64,000 bases of DNA, taken from the NCBI GenBank assembly GCA_002425705.1, contig DIMT01000026.1:30840-94839 (forward strand), written 5' to 3'. Both the position numbers and the translations under genes were made by a program. Shown here piece by piece: positions 1 through 9,455 of the stretch (the first letter of the stretch is position 1; each line of letters opens with the position of its first letter). This stretch comes from Firmicutes bacterium UBA5559 (GTDB taxonomy: Bacteria > Bacillota > Clostridia > Peptostreptococcales > Anaerovoracaceae). The notes under the pieces were generated by a model, which was not told the origin of the DNA, did not search any database, and saw only the letters and a list, made by a program, of their open reading frames with translations.

Positions 1-1
1 T

Positions 2-1363
2 TCGACAATACTACTATTGTATTTTTTTTGGGGGAACATTTCTCCTGACAACTGGAGCCTCATAGACCGGGAAGAGGAGTATGAAACCATCCAGGCCCAG
101 GAGCTTCTGATTCCGGACCGGATGATCCTGTCCCAGGGAGAAGACTCTTACCGGATCTTGCCGGGGGACCAATGGATTCCTTTCCGGGATGGAATCGTAG
201 AGTTTACAGGAGGGGAAACCCTTGTGCTGGAAGAGATCACAGAGGAACAGTATCAAGCGGTCATGTCCCTTCCCTCAGTCCGGGCCTGTTTTGATTACGG
301 ACTCCCCCTCACAGCGCTGGCTTCGGTCAATGGATGGGAGCCCTCCTCGGTATACAGCGGCGTGGAAACCGTGTCGGAAATCGGTTATGGGGAGGTCAGC
401 AGAGAAAGCCTGCTGCTTCGGGATGCACCACGGAATAAGTATTATCGAATCATTACCACCGCCGGTCCGGTCCGGTTGCCGGAGTTCCTCAAAAGACAGC
501 AGCAGCTGGATTCACCGGCATATTTCCAGCTGGGTACCTATTTGGGTGGGGAAATCAGCAATGATACTTTAATTCCAGTTTTTTTGGAAACAGACCTGGA
601 ATCTTTTGCCATGTCCCGGGAAAATCTGAACCAGAACAAAGAAGAGCTGGCCTCCGTCGCTCAGGCTTTTTTTGGAAAGACCTTTGACTTCGTTCGAAAA
701 ATTGAAGAAGGCAACGGCACCATCATTTATATGTATGGTTATGGTCAGAAAATCCTCATCAGTCAGATCAACGGCGTGATGGAATACAAGGAAGTGCCGG
801 TGGATGGCGGAAGGGAAACCAGCTATGGAGAATCCCTGCAAATTGCTCTTAATTACATCACCGGCCATGGAGCCTTCGAAAGCATATCGGGCAGTATCTA
901 CATACCGACCTTGAAGGAAGTCCGCTATCTGCCGGAAGGCAAGGGAAAATATCGCTTTCATTTTGGTCTGAAACTGGGAGAGACCGTCCTGTCCTTTCCC
1001 GAAGAAGATCCCTTGATCGTCGAAGTGGAAGGGGGACAAGTGGTTTATTTCCGAAGAGACATTTCCTCCTACGATCGACCGGCGGGAAATGGGGATAGAA
1101 CCCTTCGGGAAGCCTATTCTGCCTTGAACGTGATAGCTGAAAACGTGGACTATTTTACCCAGGAAATGGGGTTGGCCGGCACCTTCGAAGAGGTAGCTGA
1201 CCGCATTCGTCATATGGAACCCTGCTACCGGATTTTGCGTGAGGAAAAGGAGCTTGCCGCCACGGCTTATCCGGCATGGAGGATTCGGTTCGATGATCAG
1301 GAAGCCTATTTTGACCTATATACAGCAGAGCCCCTGGGGCATCAGAAGATAAGGGGGGATTAG
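2..1363 (+). CDS. yycH: YycH family regulator of WalK, 5' end cut by window edge
   Basis: YycH is a membrane-anchored extracytoplasmic protein that, with YycI, modulates the WalK (YycG) sensor kinase controlling cell-wall turnover. The frame is open to base 2, and the first visible residues (STILLLYFFWG) look like the end of the single N-terminal membrane anchor, so the true start and most of the anchor lie to the left of the window. About 440 residues of soluble domain follow, with no catalytic motif. yycI begins 3 bases after the stop, and the order yycH-yycI-yycJ-rlmH is the usual tail of the wal operon, so walR and walK are expected just upstream. YycH sequences diverge strongly; the call rests on gene order, length and topology. 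Confidence 0.85.
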   Translation, partial: STILLLYFFWGNISPDNWSLIDREEEYETIQAQELLIPDRMILSQGEDSYRILPGDQWIPFRDGIVEFTGGETLVLEEITEEQYQAVMSLPSVRACFDYGLPLTALASVNGWEPSSVYSGVETVSEIGYGEVSRESLLLRDAPRNKYYRIITTAGPVRLPEFLKRQQQLDSPAYFQLGTYLGGEISNDTLIPVFLETDLESFAMSRENLNQNKEELASVAQAFFGKTFDFVRKIEEGNGTIIYMYGYGQKILISQINGVMEYKEVPVDGGRETSYGESLQIALNYITGHGAFESISGSIYIPTLKEVRYLPEGKGKYRFHFGLKLGETVLSFPEEDPLIVEVEGGQVVYFRRDISSYDRPAGNGDRTLREAYSALNVIAENVDYFTQEMGLAGTFEEVADRIRHMEPCYRILREEKELAATAYPAWRIRFDDQEAYFDLYTAEPLGHQKIRGD

Positions 1364-1366
1364 CCC

Positions 1367-2101
1367 ATGGACTGGACGAAGGCCAAAACCATTTTAATCG
1401 TGGCCCTGCTGGCAACCAATCTGTTTCTGATTCTGACCTATGGGTTGGATCGACTGGAGCCGGAAAGGGAAAAAAGGGATGCGTTGCTGACCATTTTGGA
1501 AAACAATCAGATTGCCCTGGAGGGAGAAATCCCTGGAACACCTGGAAAAATTCCCCTGCTTTATGTAGAATACAGCGGAATCACCAGAGAAATTCTACAG
1601 GAGCAAATTCGGAAAAAGTCTTATCGGACTCCGGCGGGAAATACTGGGGAAGAGGAGCTTGTAAAAGCCGGCGAGAATTTTCTTCGGGATATGGGCTTAC
1701 TGGGTAGCACCCTTTCTTTTGATAAAATTACCAGCACCGGGGGCCGGAAAGTGGTACAATATATCAATAAGAGCAACGGCATGAAGGTAGAAACCAGCTA
1801 TATCCGACTCTATTTCCGTCAGGGGATTCTGGTGGACGGGGACATTTACTGGCTGGAGATTCAGGAAACCAGCCAGAAGAAGCGAAACGTCATATCTCCT
1901 TCGGAGGCCTTGATCCGTTTCATGGGAGAAACCAGGGAACTGGAAAGACCCTTCACCATTCACGGGGTGGAACTGGTCTATTGGCTGGATGATTCCAGTT
2001 TTGAGGGAGAGGGAACCACCATTGCCGATACGGCTCTGCCAGCCTGGAAGATTTCCTTTGGGGAAGACCAGGTCCATTACATATACGCCTACGAACAATA
2101 A
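1367..2101 (+). CDS. yycI: YycI family regulatory protein
   Basis: Predicted partner of YycH in controlling the WalK kinase from outside the membrane. The 244-residue protein starts MDWTKAKTILIVALLATNLF: a short cytoplasmic N-terminus followed by one hydrophobic anchor at about residues 6-25, typical of YycI, then an extracytoplasmic domain. It lies 3 bases after yycH and 11 bases before yycJ, so the three are surely cotranscribed. No enzyme motif is visible. The assignment follows from position, single-anchor topology and length; primary sequence alone would be weak evidence. Confidence 0.85.
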   Translation: MDWTKAKTILIVALLATNLFLILTYGLDRLEPEREKRDALLTILENNQIALEGEIPGTPGKIPLLYVEYSGITREILQEQIRKKSYRTPAGNTGEEELVKAGENFLRDMGLLGSTLSFDKITSTGGRKVVQYINKSNGMKVETSYIRLYFRQGILVDGDIYWLEIQETSQKKRNVISPSEALIRFMGETRELERPFTIHGVELVYWLDDSSFEGEGTTIADTALPAWKISFGEDQVHYIYAYEQ

Positions 2102-2112
2102 GGAGCCACATC

Positions 2113-2910
2113 ATGAGCATCAATTTCTGTTCTTTTTCCAGTGGCAGCAGTGGTAACAGCTACCTGGTATCCAGCCGGGAGACGGCCCTGCTGATCGATG
2201 CGGGAATCAGCGGTAAAAAAATATTCGAGGGGCTGGCCAGCTCGGCTACGCCTCCGGAAAAGGTCAAAGGCCTGTTAGTGACCCACGAGCACATCGACCA
2301 TGTACGGAGCCTGTCCGTTGTGACGAAAAAACTCCCCTTCGTCCAGGCCTACGCCAATCAGCAGACCTGGTCCGTTCTGGGAAACAAAGTACGGGAAGAG
2401 CGACGGCAGATCTTTATCACCGGACAGCGTTTTCAGATTGGAGATATTGAAGTAAAGTCCTTTCCCATTTCCCACGATGCGGTGGAGCCGGTGGGTTTTT
2501 CCTTCTTTGCCGGTGGGAAGCAGATCAGCATCGTCACCGATACGGGCCACATCAATGATGAAATTTACGGGGAAATCCAGGATGCCGACATTTTAGTCTT
2601 GGAGTCCAACCACGATATTAATATGCTGAAAATGTGCCGTTATCCCTGGAATGTCAAACAGCGAATCCTGGGGAAAGCAGGGCATCTGTCCAATGAAGAC
2701 GCGGCTTCTGCACTTTGTCGCCTGATTTCTGCCCGGGACAAGAGCCGCCGGATTCTTTTGGCCCATCTGAGCCGGGAGAACAATTTTCCGGAAATGGCCT
2801 TCCAGACGGTTCGTAATCTGCTCCAGGAAGAGGAAATATACCTGGGAGACCGGGTGACCATCGAAACAATCATCAAGGATCAGGTCAGCCCCGTTTATGT
2901 CTGCCCTTAA
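2113..2910 (+). CDS. yycJ: YycJ/WalJ metallo-beta-lactamase-fold hydrolase
   Basis: Zinc-dependent hydrolase of the metallo-beta-lactamase fold encoded in most wal operons; family members are linked to DNA replication/repair and cell-wall phenotypes, but the physiological substrate is unsettled. The 265-residue protein carries the signature THEHIDH at residues 57-63 and further expected metal-ligand motifs (PISHDAVEP, DTGHI, ESNHD, and HLS near residue 220). The N-terminus CSFSSGSSGNSYLV is characteristic of this family. It follows yycI by 11 bases and precedes rlmH by 18 bases. Confidence 0.93.
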   Translation: MSINFCSFSSGSSGNSYLVSSRETALLIDAGISGKKIFEGLASSATPPEKVKGLLVTHEHIDHVRSLSVVTKKLPFVQAYANQQTWSVLGNKVREERRQIFITGQRFQIGDIEVKSFPISHDAVEPVGFSFFAGGKQISIVTDTGHINDEIYGEIQDADILVLESNHDINMLKMCRYPWNVKQRILGKAGHLSNEDAASALCRLISARDKSRRILLAHLSRENNFPEMAFQTVRNLLQEEEIYLGDRVTIETIIKDQVSPVYVCP

Positions 2911-2928
2911 GGAAGGATCCGTAAAAGC

Positions 2929-3369
2929 ATGAACATTACCATTCTATGTGTGGGAAAACTAAAAGAAAAATACTGGACAGAAGCCTCTGCCGAGTACCGG
3001 AAGCGGCTGTCCCGGTACTGCACCATAACGGTGGAAGAGCTGAAAGAAGAGAATCCGGAAGCAGAAGGGCAGAGCATCCTGAAGCGACTGAAAAAGGATA
3101 CCTTTGTGATTACCCTGGAGATTCAGGGCAGGAGCCTCAGCTCAGAGGAGCTTTCTGCCAGGCTTCAGGAACTGGCATTGGAAGGGAAAAGCGATATCAC
3201 TTTTATCATCGGCGGATCTGACGGATTGTCTGATGAAGTATCCCGGCGTGCCGACTTCAAGCTTTCTTTTTCCCGGATGACCTTTCCCCATCAAATGATC
3301 CGAATCTTTTTGCTGGAACAGATCTACCGGAGTTTTAAAATTATGAAGGGAGAAACCTACCATAAATGA
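2929..3369 (+). CDS. rlmH: 23S rRNA (pseudouridine1915-N3)-methyltransferase RlmH
   Basis: SPOUT-class methyltransferase that uses S-adenosylmethionine to methylate N3 of pseudouridine 1915 in helix 69 of 23S rRNA in assembled 70S ribosomes. The start MNITILCVGKLKEKYW, the AdoMet-binding knot loop FIIGGSDGLSDEV, the MTFPHQ segment and the C-terminal GETYHK are all diagnostic. At 146 residues it is about 13 shorter than the usual 155-160; the missing residues fall in the variable loop after residue 40, not in the knot. It sits directly after yycJ, a common arrangement, and its last four bases overlap the HD-domain gene. Confidence 0.95.
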   Translation: MNITILCVGKLKEKYWTEASAEYRKRLSRYCTITVEELKEENPEAEGQSILKRLKKDTFVITLEIQGRSLSSEELSARLQELALEGKSDITFIIGGSDGLSDEVSRRADFKLSFSRMTFPHQMIRIFLLEQIYRSFKIMKGETYHK

Positions 3370-3833
3370 AACGATTTTTTCATCTTCAGAAAGCATTGCT
3401 TCGGGAAATAGACCGGTATTCCCTGGAAGTACCGGTAAGAGACTTGGATCCGGACTGGGAGAGGGTCCATATTTCCAGTTGCGCCAAGTTGGGTTATCAG
3501 CTGGCAGAAAAGAGGGGACTGGATCCGGACCTGGCTGCTTGTGCCTGTGCGGTCCACGATTACGGCAGGATCATAACAGGCAGACAGGAAGGCCACGCAG
3601 AAGCCGGGTACCAGCCGGTAATGGATTTTTTGCGGGAAACTCGATTGTTTTCTGAGGATGAGATTCGGCAGCTAGGCCAGAGTACCCGAAACCACAGTAA
3701 AAAAGGAGAAAGGGGAACGGAGCTGGAGGAAATTGTCAAGGATGCAGATATTCTGGACTTCTATCAGTATGGCCACTTGAAGATGCGGGAGGACCAACAG
3801 GCACGGCTGGAAGGTCTTCTGAGAGAAAAATAG
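3366..3833 (+). CDS. HD-domain phosphohydrolase-like protein
   Basis: Small predicted metal-dependent phosphohydrolase of the HD superfamily; substrate unknown. The 155-residue protein shows the H...HD...D pattern: H35 (RVHIS), H64-D65 (CAVHDYG), H near 79 (GHAEAGY), a late His (TRNHSKKG) and a final Asp in KDADILDFYQYG. The start codon overlaps the rlmH stop (ATGA), so the two are translationally coupled; an HD protein in this place is not a standard part of the wal operon. It could act on nucleotides or on a phosphorylated metabolite, but nothing here decides between them. Confidence 0.7.
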   Translation: MKRFFHLQKALLREIDRYSLEVPVRDLDPDWERVHISSCAKLGYQLAEKRGLDPDLAACACAVHDYGRIITGRQEGHAEAGYQPVMDFLRETRLFSEDEIRQLGQSTRNHSKKGERGTELEEIVKDADILDFYQYGHLKMREDQQARLEGLLREK

Positions 3834-3971
3834 AGGCATTGGCGCAGCTTGTTAATTAAAAAATTGTCAATTGTATACTGTATTTTTTTGCCTTTACCCT
3901 TGATATCTTTTGTGTTACTATATGCCTGAGGCGATTTTTTTTTTATCAAAAAAGAAAAAAGAGGATAGAAC

Positions 3972-5126
3972 ATGTTTATCAAAAGATGTCGAGAGTTTTC
4001 GATTCCCTTGATTGCGGGAGTCGTACTTGCTGTTGTCTGGGCCAATCTGGCCCCGGAAAGTTATCACCACATTGTGCACACCCCAATCATTGGGGAGCAT
4101 ATTAACCTTCATTGGCTGGTCAATGATGTGTTCATGGTCTTCTTCTTCGCCATCGCCGGTGTAGAAATCGTCAACAGCCTTTCTCCGGGAGGAGCACTCA
4201 ATCCGGTGCGAAAAGCCGTCACTCCGCTGATGGCTACAGCAGGAGGAGTTGTTGGGCCTGTTGTAGTATTTTTTATACTCAATAGTGTTATGGGCAGCCC
4301 CGAATACAGCAACGGATGGGGAATCACCACCGCTACCGATATTGCACTAGCCTGGCTCCTGGCTCGAATTATTTTCGGTGCCAACCACCCGGCAGTCAGC
4401 TTCCTGCTCCTGCTTGCCGTCGTAGATGATGGTATTGGTCTGGCCATCATTGCTATTTTTTACTCGGACCCCAGTTGCCCGACAGAGCCCTTCTGGCTGA
4501 TCATGGTAATATTTGCCATATTTATTGCCTATATTTTCAAAAAAAAGGGGATACTCAGCTATTGGCCCTACATTTTAATTGCTGGAACAATAAGCTGGAT
4601 TGGAATGTACAATTCCCATCTCCACCCTGCTTTGTCGTTGATCTTTATCATTCCATTCCTGCCCAGTGCCGGAGAATCGGTACCCAGCCACAGCGCTCAT
4701 GGCGTAGATGATGCGGTCTGCTGCTCTGCTTTAAGCAAATTTGAAGAGCAGGTCTCTCCCTTCGTAGACTTCGGGCTCCTTTTTTTCGGACTGACCAACG
4801 CCGGAGTGGAATTTGCAGCCATATCCAGCCTGACCTGGATAATTCTGATTGCCATCGTTCTGGGTAAAACGGCAGGAATTTCTCTCTTTACCTATTTGGC
4901 TTTGCTGCTCCAGTTCAAGCTGCCAGAAGGGATGAATAAGCGGGATGTCATTATGGCGGGGTTGATTGGAGGCATGGGGCTGACGGTAGCCCTATTCGTA
5001 GCCGGAGCCGCTTTTTCGGATTTAAACATACAAGGATCCGCCAAAATGGGAGCCCTGTTCACTGCCGGTGTGTTTATTATCGCATTCCTTTTTTCAAAAA
5101 CCTTGGGAATAAAAAAAATACGTTAA
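3972..5126 (+). CDS. nhaA: Na+/H+ antiporter NhaA
   Basis: Electrogenic exchanger that expels Na+ (or Li+) for H+, maintaining pH and the sodium gradient that the nearby sodium symporters would use. The 384-residue protein has about eleven hydrophobic segments. The functional aspartates are visible: TATDIALAW matches the TDIA unwound helix IV motif (E. coli D133), and AVVDDGIGL matches the paired aspartates of helix V (D163/D164). The 138 bases upstream are AT-rich; no convincing promoter was settled on there. The gene converges on the first sodium:solute symporter and ends at a terminator. Confidence 0.95.
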   Translation: MFIKRCREFSIPLIAGVVLAVVWANLAPESYHHIVHTPIIGEHINLHWLVNDVFMVFFFAIAGVEIVNSLSPGGALNPVRKAVTPLMATAGGVVGPVVVFFILNSVMGSPEYSNGWGITTATDIALAWLLARIIFGANHPAVSFLLLLAVVDDGIGLAIIAIFYSDPSCPTEPFWLIMVIFAIFIAYIFKKKGILSYWPYILIAGTISWIGMYNSHLHPALSLIFIIPFLPSAGESVPSHSAHGVDDAVCCSALSKFEEQVSPFVDFGLLFFGLTNAGVEFAAISSLTWIILIAIVLGKTAGISLFTYLALLLQFKLPEGMNKRDVIMAGLIGGMGLTVALFVAGAAFSDLNIQGSAKMGALFTAGVFIIAFLFSKTLGIKKIR

Positions 5127-5165
5127 GAATGCCTTTGCCAGCAGGCAGTTTTTTCCAATAAGAAG

Positions 5166-5207
5166 CAAGCGAATCAATCCTACAAGGGTTGAACGCTTGT
5201 TTTTTTA
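5166..5207 (+). terminator. Intrinsic terminator after nhaA
   Basis: Arms CAAGCG (5166-5171) and CGCTTG (5194-5199) are extended inward by TCAATCC/GGGTTGA pairing and followed by seven T residues. It lies between convergent genes; the T-run favours termination of nhaA. Confidence 0.8.
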
Positions 5208-5238
5208 AGCCCTTTTATATTTCTGGTATGGCTTATTT

Positions 5239-6711
5239 CTATTCACCCATAGCCTGTTTGTAGAAACGCTTATAGAGGTGAATTTTTTCGTAGGAATGAG
5301 AATTCGTCTTCATACGGCTGGAGAGGAGAAAAAACAGAGAACCGTTGACCAGCAGAGAAAGCAAACCGCAATAGCTGGAGGGGAGACCAACCCCAAAACG
5401 AAGAAGGGCAAGAACCAGCAAACCTGACACAATAGCCCAGATTGCAGCTTTTGGATTGGATTTTTCCCAGAAGAATGCACCGATAACGGGAACGATAACC
5501 TGGGCGGTACCACTCATGGCGATGGTTCCGGTATCAACGATGACTACCGGGCTGTTGATCAGCAGCAGGAAGGCAAAAGCAGATATAAAGAGAACTGCCC
5601 ATTTAGCGATGAAAACCAGCCTTTTTTCCGATGCGTTGGGGTTAATGTAACGGTGGTGAACATCGATGGTATAAATGGCGGATACTGCATGAATCTGAGA
5701 ATTAGCCGTGGACAGGGAGGCCGCTGCGACACCGCAGAATAAAAGGGCGGCCAGAGGACCGGAGGCATACTTGACCAGCATGGCAGGGATTACTGTTTCT
5801 GCTTTCAGAATGTCTGGTGTAAGCAAAATTCCGGCAGAACCGGAGAGGATGCTTCCTAAGTACATAATAGCCGCGAAAGTTAGTAAAAAAGGCATGATCC
5901 GGAAGGTGGAAGGCTGGCCTACGGCATAGGCCCGGACCCACATCTGTGGCCCCATAATGGCACCCATCGGGATGACAAAGAACATGGTCAGCCAAGATAA
6001 GATCTGGCTTTGTCCCTGAGCATCGGTCAGCGTCAAGTGGTAAGATCCTCTTCCCAGAATGGTTTCAAAGACCAAGTCCGTGCCACCGGCCATATAGATG
6101 GAAAAAAAACCGATGGTCAGCATAGAAATAAAAATCAGGACGCCATAGAAGACATCCGCCAAAGCCACTGCCCGCAGTCCACCAGCCCAAAGATAGATGA
6201 TGATGATCAGATAAAACAAAAGACCACTGACTTTCCAGGGAATCAGTCCTCCTGTTGCAATCTCAATGAGATAAGCGCCTCCCGAGAGCTGGATCTGAAG
6301 GTAGGGAATGGTAAAAAACAGCATGATAAAGGTAATCAGGAAATTCAGTGATTTGGAGCCATAAATATCATTAAAGAAATCCGTTGGAGTAATATAGTCC
6401 CGGCGCTTTCCGTAAAACCAGATTCTTTTCCCCAAAACCATAAAAAGGATACCAAAAAGAGCATTCCAGGCAAAAGCGGTCAGATAAACCGGTCCGTTAT
6501 AGAAGAAGGAAGACGCAGAACCTAAAAAGGCAAAGGAACTGACCCAGGTGGCGTAGACTGTGAACAGAACCAAAGGGAGAGACATCTGCCGGTCTTGGAG
6601 AAAAAAGTTTTCCAGGGTGGGCAAGGATTTATTCCTGGCGATTTCAGCCAGCACCAGAGGAACAAAGGTAAAGATGAAGATGATCATTAAAGCAGAGGTG
6701 GAAGGGGACAT
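5239..6711 (-). CDS. Sodium:solute symporter family protein (first of two paralogues)
   Basis: Predicted Na+-coupled uptake transporter of the SSS family (LeuT fold), 490 residues with about 13 hydrophobic segments. Family features include the WVSSFAFLGSASSFFYNGPVY region in the first helices, the IYLWAGGLRAVALADVFYGVL segment and STANSQIHAVSA. It is clearly paralogous to the symporter at 9456-10934 (same spacing of FFLQ, WFYGK, ITP.DFF and LPYLQIQL.GGAYLIE). The substrate cannot be read from sequence; amino or organic acids are plausible in this context. It diverges from the histidine kinase gene, with 145 bases between them. Unlike its paralogue it has no DUF3311 gene in front of it. Confidence 0.88.
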   Translation of the reverse strand: MSPSTSALMIIFIFTFVPLVLAEIARNKSLPTLENFFLQDRQMSLPLVLFTVYATWVSSFAFLGSASSFFYNGPVYLTAFAWNALFGILFMVLGKRIWFYGKRRDYITPTDFFNDIYGSKSLNFLITFIMLFFTIPYLQIQLSGGAYLIEIATGGLIPWKVSGLLFYLIIIIYLWAGGLRAVALADVFYGVLIFISMLTIGFFSIYMAGGTDLVFETILGRGSYHLTLTDAQGQSQILSWLTMFFVIPMGAIMGPQMWVRAYAVGQPSTFRIMPFLLTFAAIMYLGSILSGSAGILLTPDILKAETVIPAMLVKYASGPLAALLFCGVAAASLSTANSQIHAVSAIYTIDVHHRYINPNASEKRLVFIAKWAVLFISAFAFLLLINSPVVIVDTGTIAMSGTAQVIVPVIGAFFWEKSNPKAAIWAIVSGLLVLALLRFGVGLPSSYCGLLSLLVNGSLFFLLSSRMKTNSHSYEKIHLYKRFYKQAMGE

Positions 6712-6776
6712 GAAAGCACTCCTTTCAGATCATTTGACAGATCCCCGTTTGCCTGTCGGCCTGTCAGGATCTTGTT

Positions 6777-6793
6777 TGGTATAGATTATACCA
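6777..6793. promoter_or_regulatory. Perfect dyad in the symporter/kinase divergent region
   Basis: TGGTATA-GAT-TATACCA is a perfect 7-bp inverted repeat. It overlaps a TATAAT-like box on the minus strand that could serve the symporter gene. It is a candidate operator for the response regulator encoded next door, but no second copy was found upstream of the other symporter, so this is tentative. Confidence 0.4.
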
Positions 6794-6856
6794 TAAAAAA
6801 AGAGTATAATGAAAAGAAGCTTATAAAACCCTTTTCAATGGGCACCGGAGGTACTC

Positions 6857-8614
6857 ATGGTTCAAACTGCCATCGTTCTGCCGTTTATATTGCTGAATTT
6901 AATCATGGCATCCTTCTACTTTTTTCTGTTCTCCATGGACAGCAAGGGCGGATTTATTAAATATTGGGGGTTCTGCTGGATTTTCTACTCAGGAAGCTTG
7001 CTGTTCCTCTTTCTTTATATGAGCCATCCTTCCGTTTACTTTCTGGGACTTCGAAAAACCATGGACATGATGAATATTTCGTACCTGCTTTTCGGAGCTT
7101 ACGCCTTTGCCAGAATTCCAATTCCGGGTTATTGGTATCGTTTTTCCCTGTACCTGATTCTATGGATGGCAATCGGTGCCTACTATGATTTTGACCTGAT
7201 TTCCCTGTTCTTACCGGTGGCTTCTTATCAAATAATTCTGACGGTGATGCTTTGCTATATTCTCTATACCAGATGGCCGGTTTCCCAGAAGGAAAAAGGA
7301 CTTTTTACCATCATCTTTATGATTTGGGGAATCGGAAAAGCCGTATTTTCCTTATTCGAGGCCCAGTATGTTCAGGTATTCGGTTTTTATCTGATCGAAA
7401 TCCTGTTTTCAAATGTACTGAATGTCTGCATCTTTGTCATATACATTTTAAAAACCCGTTCCGAAATATCAAGAGCGGACCGAATCTTTAAAGTCATCGC
7501 CGAAAATGCCACCGATGTAATTTTTTACTATACCCTGGGGGCTCAGAAGGGCTTCAGCTACATTTCCCCTTCCATCGAAAGGATGACGGGCCATCCGCCA
7601 TCCGCCTTTTACAGCAACCCGAAGTTCTACTATGAAATTCTGGATTCTTCAGACTATGGGAAGGCGGATGAGATTTTTGAAAATCAAAAAATCGAAAGGA
7701 GCCTATCCCCCTACACCTTGACCCTCTATCATAAGAACGGGAAACGGATTTACGGAGAAATAACAGTAACGGTGATACTGGAAGGGGCAGAACCAGTAGC
7801 GGTGGAGGGGTTTATTCGGGATGTTACCATCACTAAGCTGGCAGAGGACGAACTTCAGGCTTCCAGAAAATCCCGGGAATTACTTCTTTCCTATGTATCC
7901 CATGAGCTTCGGACGCCAATCACATCAATCCTGGGTTATGCCAGTGCGCTAAAGGATGGCACGATTCAAGAGCGGGAAGAAGTGGCGGAGGCCATGGATA
8001 TCGTCATCAATAAATCCATCACACTGGAGCGGATGATCAACGACCTTTTTCAGCTTTCGAAACTGGAAACCAAACAATTTTCCTTCCGCTTCCGAAAGAT
8101 GGAGGCGCTGGATCTTACCATCAGCTTGATCAATAAATATTCGCTGGATATCGAGAAGGGAAATTTAAAGCTGCAGACGAAAATCGATTACGAGGGGCTT
8201 TCGGATGTATTCTTGTACGCAGATCCGGAAAGGATGGAGCAGGTATTTGCAAATTTGATTTCCAATGCTATCAAATACACCCATCCGGGAGACCGAATAC
8301 TTCTCCGATTTGTTATTGATAAAAAGAAGAAGAATATGCAGATTCACATCAGCGATACGGGAATCGGTATTTCCAAAGCAGACATTCCCTATGTTTTCGA
8401 ACGTTTTTACAGGGCAGAATCCCCGCCGGAGGTTCGAAAGGCATCCAGTTCCGGACTGGGACTGACTATCTGCAAGGAACTGGTGGAGGCTCATGGTGGC
8501 CAGATTTTTGTTAAAAGCCGAGCCGGGCAAGGAAGCACTTTTACCGTGGAGCTGCCTATTTATACAGAGGAACAAATCCATCAAAAAGAAGGGAAGGAGA
8601 ATTCAGATGCCTAA
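6857..8614 (+). CDS. Membrane PAS-domain sensor histidine kinase
   Basis: 585-residue sensor kinase. Residues 1-200 hold about seven hydrophobic segments forming an integral-membrane sensor, followed by a PAS domain (about 210-335; IAENATDVIFYYTLG, ending in a GFIRDVT.. motif), a HisKA dimerisation domain with phospho-acceptor H349 (VSHELRTPITSIL), and an HATPase_c domain with N box (NLISNAIKYT), G1 box (DTGIGIS), F box (FERFYR) and G2 box (GLGLTICKEL). The start ATG at 6857 follows a GGAGG ribosome site. The stop overlaps the response regulator start by 8 bases, so the two form one operon. Its place between two sodium:solute symporters suggests that it senses or controls uptake of their substrate. 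Confidence 0.93.
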   Translation: MVQTAIVLPFILLNLIMASFYFFLFSMDSKGGFIKYWGFCWIFYSGSLLFLFLYMSHPSVYFLGLRKTMDMMNISYLLFGAYAFARIPIPGYWYRFSLYLILWMAIGAYYDFDLISLFLPVASYQIILTVMLCYILYTRWPVSQKEKGLFTIIFMIWGIGKAVFSLFEAQYVQVFGFYLIEILFSNVLNVCIFVIYILKTRSEISRADRIFKVIAENATDVIFYYTLGAQKGFSYISPSIERMTGHPPSAFYSNPKFYYEILDSSDYGKADEIFENQKIERSLSPYTLTLYHKNGKRIYGEITVTVILEGAEPVAVEGFIRDVTITKLAEDELQASRKSRELLLSYVSHELRTPITSILGYASALKDGTIQEREEVAEAMDIVINKSITLERMINDLFQLSKLETKQFSFRFRKMEALDLTISLINKYSLDIEKGNLKLQTKIDYEGLSDVFLYADPERMEQVFANLISNAIKYTHPGDRILLRFVIDKKKKNMQIHISDTGIGISKADIPYVFERFYRAESPPEVRKASSSGLGLTICKELVEAHGGQIFVKSRAGQGSTFTVELPIYTEEQIHQKEGKENSDA

Positions 8615-9335
8615 TGAAAGAATTCTGATCGTAGACGATGAAAAGGAGATTAATGATCTGATCCGATCCTATCTGATTAAAGAAGGGTTTCAACCCCTGT
8701 CTGCCTTCAACGGGATGGAAGCCATGGAGCTGATAAAAAAAGAGCCAGTAGATTTGATTATTCTGGATGTGATGCTTCCCGATATCGAAGGGCCCAGTTT
8801 GTCCCTGAAGCTCAGGGGAATTACCAATTCACCCATCGTATTTTTAAGTTGTAAAGGGGAAGAGATGGATAAAATTGTGGCCTTGTCAGCTGGCGGCGAT
8901 GATTACATCACCAAGCCCTTTCTGCCGGGGGAGCTGATAGCCCGAATCAAGGCCCACCTCCGCCGTAATCAGTCTATGTCCCAATTGGAGAGGCAGGAGG
9001 AGGAAAAATCCATTTACCGCTATCCGGGATTGCTGGTGAATCTTCAGACCCGGGAGGTTATGGTAAACATGAAGCCGGTATCTCTGACGGCAAAGGAGTT
9101 TGACATTCTTGCCCTGCTTATCCGGTCACCCAGACAGATTTTTACTGCAGAGCAGCTTTATGAATCGGCTTGGAACAGCAACAGTCTGGAAGGAGATGTT
9201 CGGACCATTATGGTCTACATTAGTAACCTGAGAAAAAAAATCGAAGAGAATCCCTCCAAGCCCAACTTTATCATCAGTATCCGGGGAGTTGGGTACAAGT
9301 TCAATCACAATCTGATGGACGGAAGTCAAGGGTAA
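8607..9335 (+). CDS. OmpR/PhoB-family response regulator
   Basis: 242-residue DNA-binding response regulator, partner of the kinase upstream. The receiver domain shows the acidic pair in VDDEKE, phospho-acceptor D54 (ILDVMLPD), the switch residue in FLSCKG (Ser where Thr is more usual) and the conserved Lys in DDYITKPF. The C-terminal winged helix (about 145-235) has the expected LTAKEFDILALL and DVRTIMVYISNLRKKIEE segments. ATG at 8607 was chosen because AAGGAGA lies 6-12 bases upstream; a longer reading from 8493 would only add residues overlapping the kinase. Convergent with the second symporter across a hairpin. Confidence 0.95.
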   Translation: MPNERILIVDDEKEINDLIRSYLIKEGFQPLSAFNGMEAMELIKKEPVDLIILDVMLPDIEGPSLSLKLRGITNSPIVFLSCKGEEMDKIVALSAGGDDYITKPFLPGELIARIKAHLRRNQSMSQLERQEEEKSIYRYPGLLVNLQTREVMVNMKPVSLTAKEFDILALLIRSPRQIFTAEQLYESAWNSNSLEGDVRTIMVYISNLRKKIEENPSKPNFIISIRGVGYKFNHNLMDGSQG

Positions 9336-9378
9336 ACGGGATTGAAAATCGGGAAATGAGTGGAAGTGAAATGGTAAA

Positions 9379-9416
9379 GAGCTCCTTATGAAAATGGGTC
9401 ATAAGGAGCTCCTTTT
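9379..9416 (+). terminator. Terminator between response regulator and second symporter
   Basis: A perfect 13-bp inverted repeat (GAGCTCCTTATGA at 9379-9391, complement at 9399-9411) with a short loop is followed by CTTTTATG. The T-run is short but the stem is very stable; it separates two convergent genes. Confidence 0.75.
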
Positions 9417-9455
9417 ATGAGGATTCGTATCTTACAGGAATGAATATTCTAGATA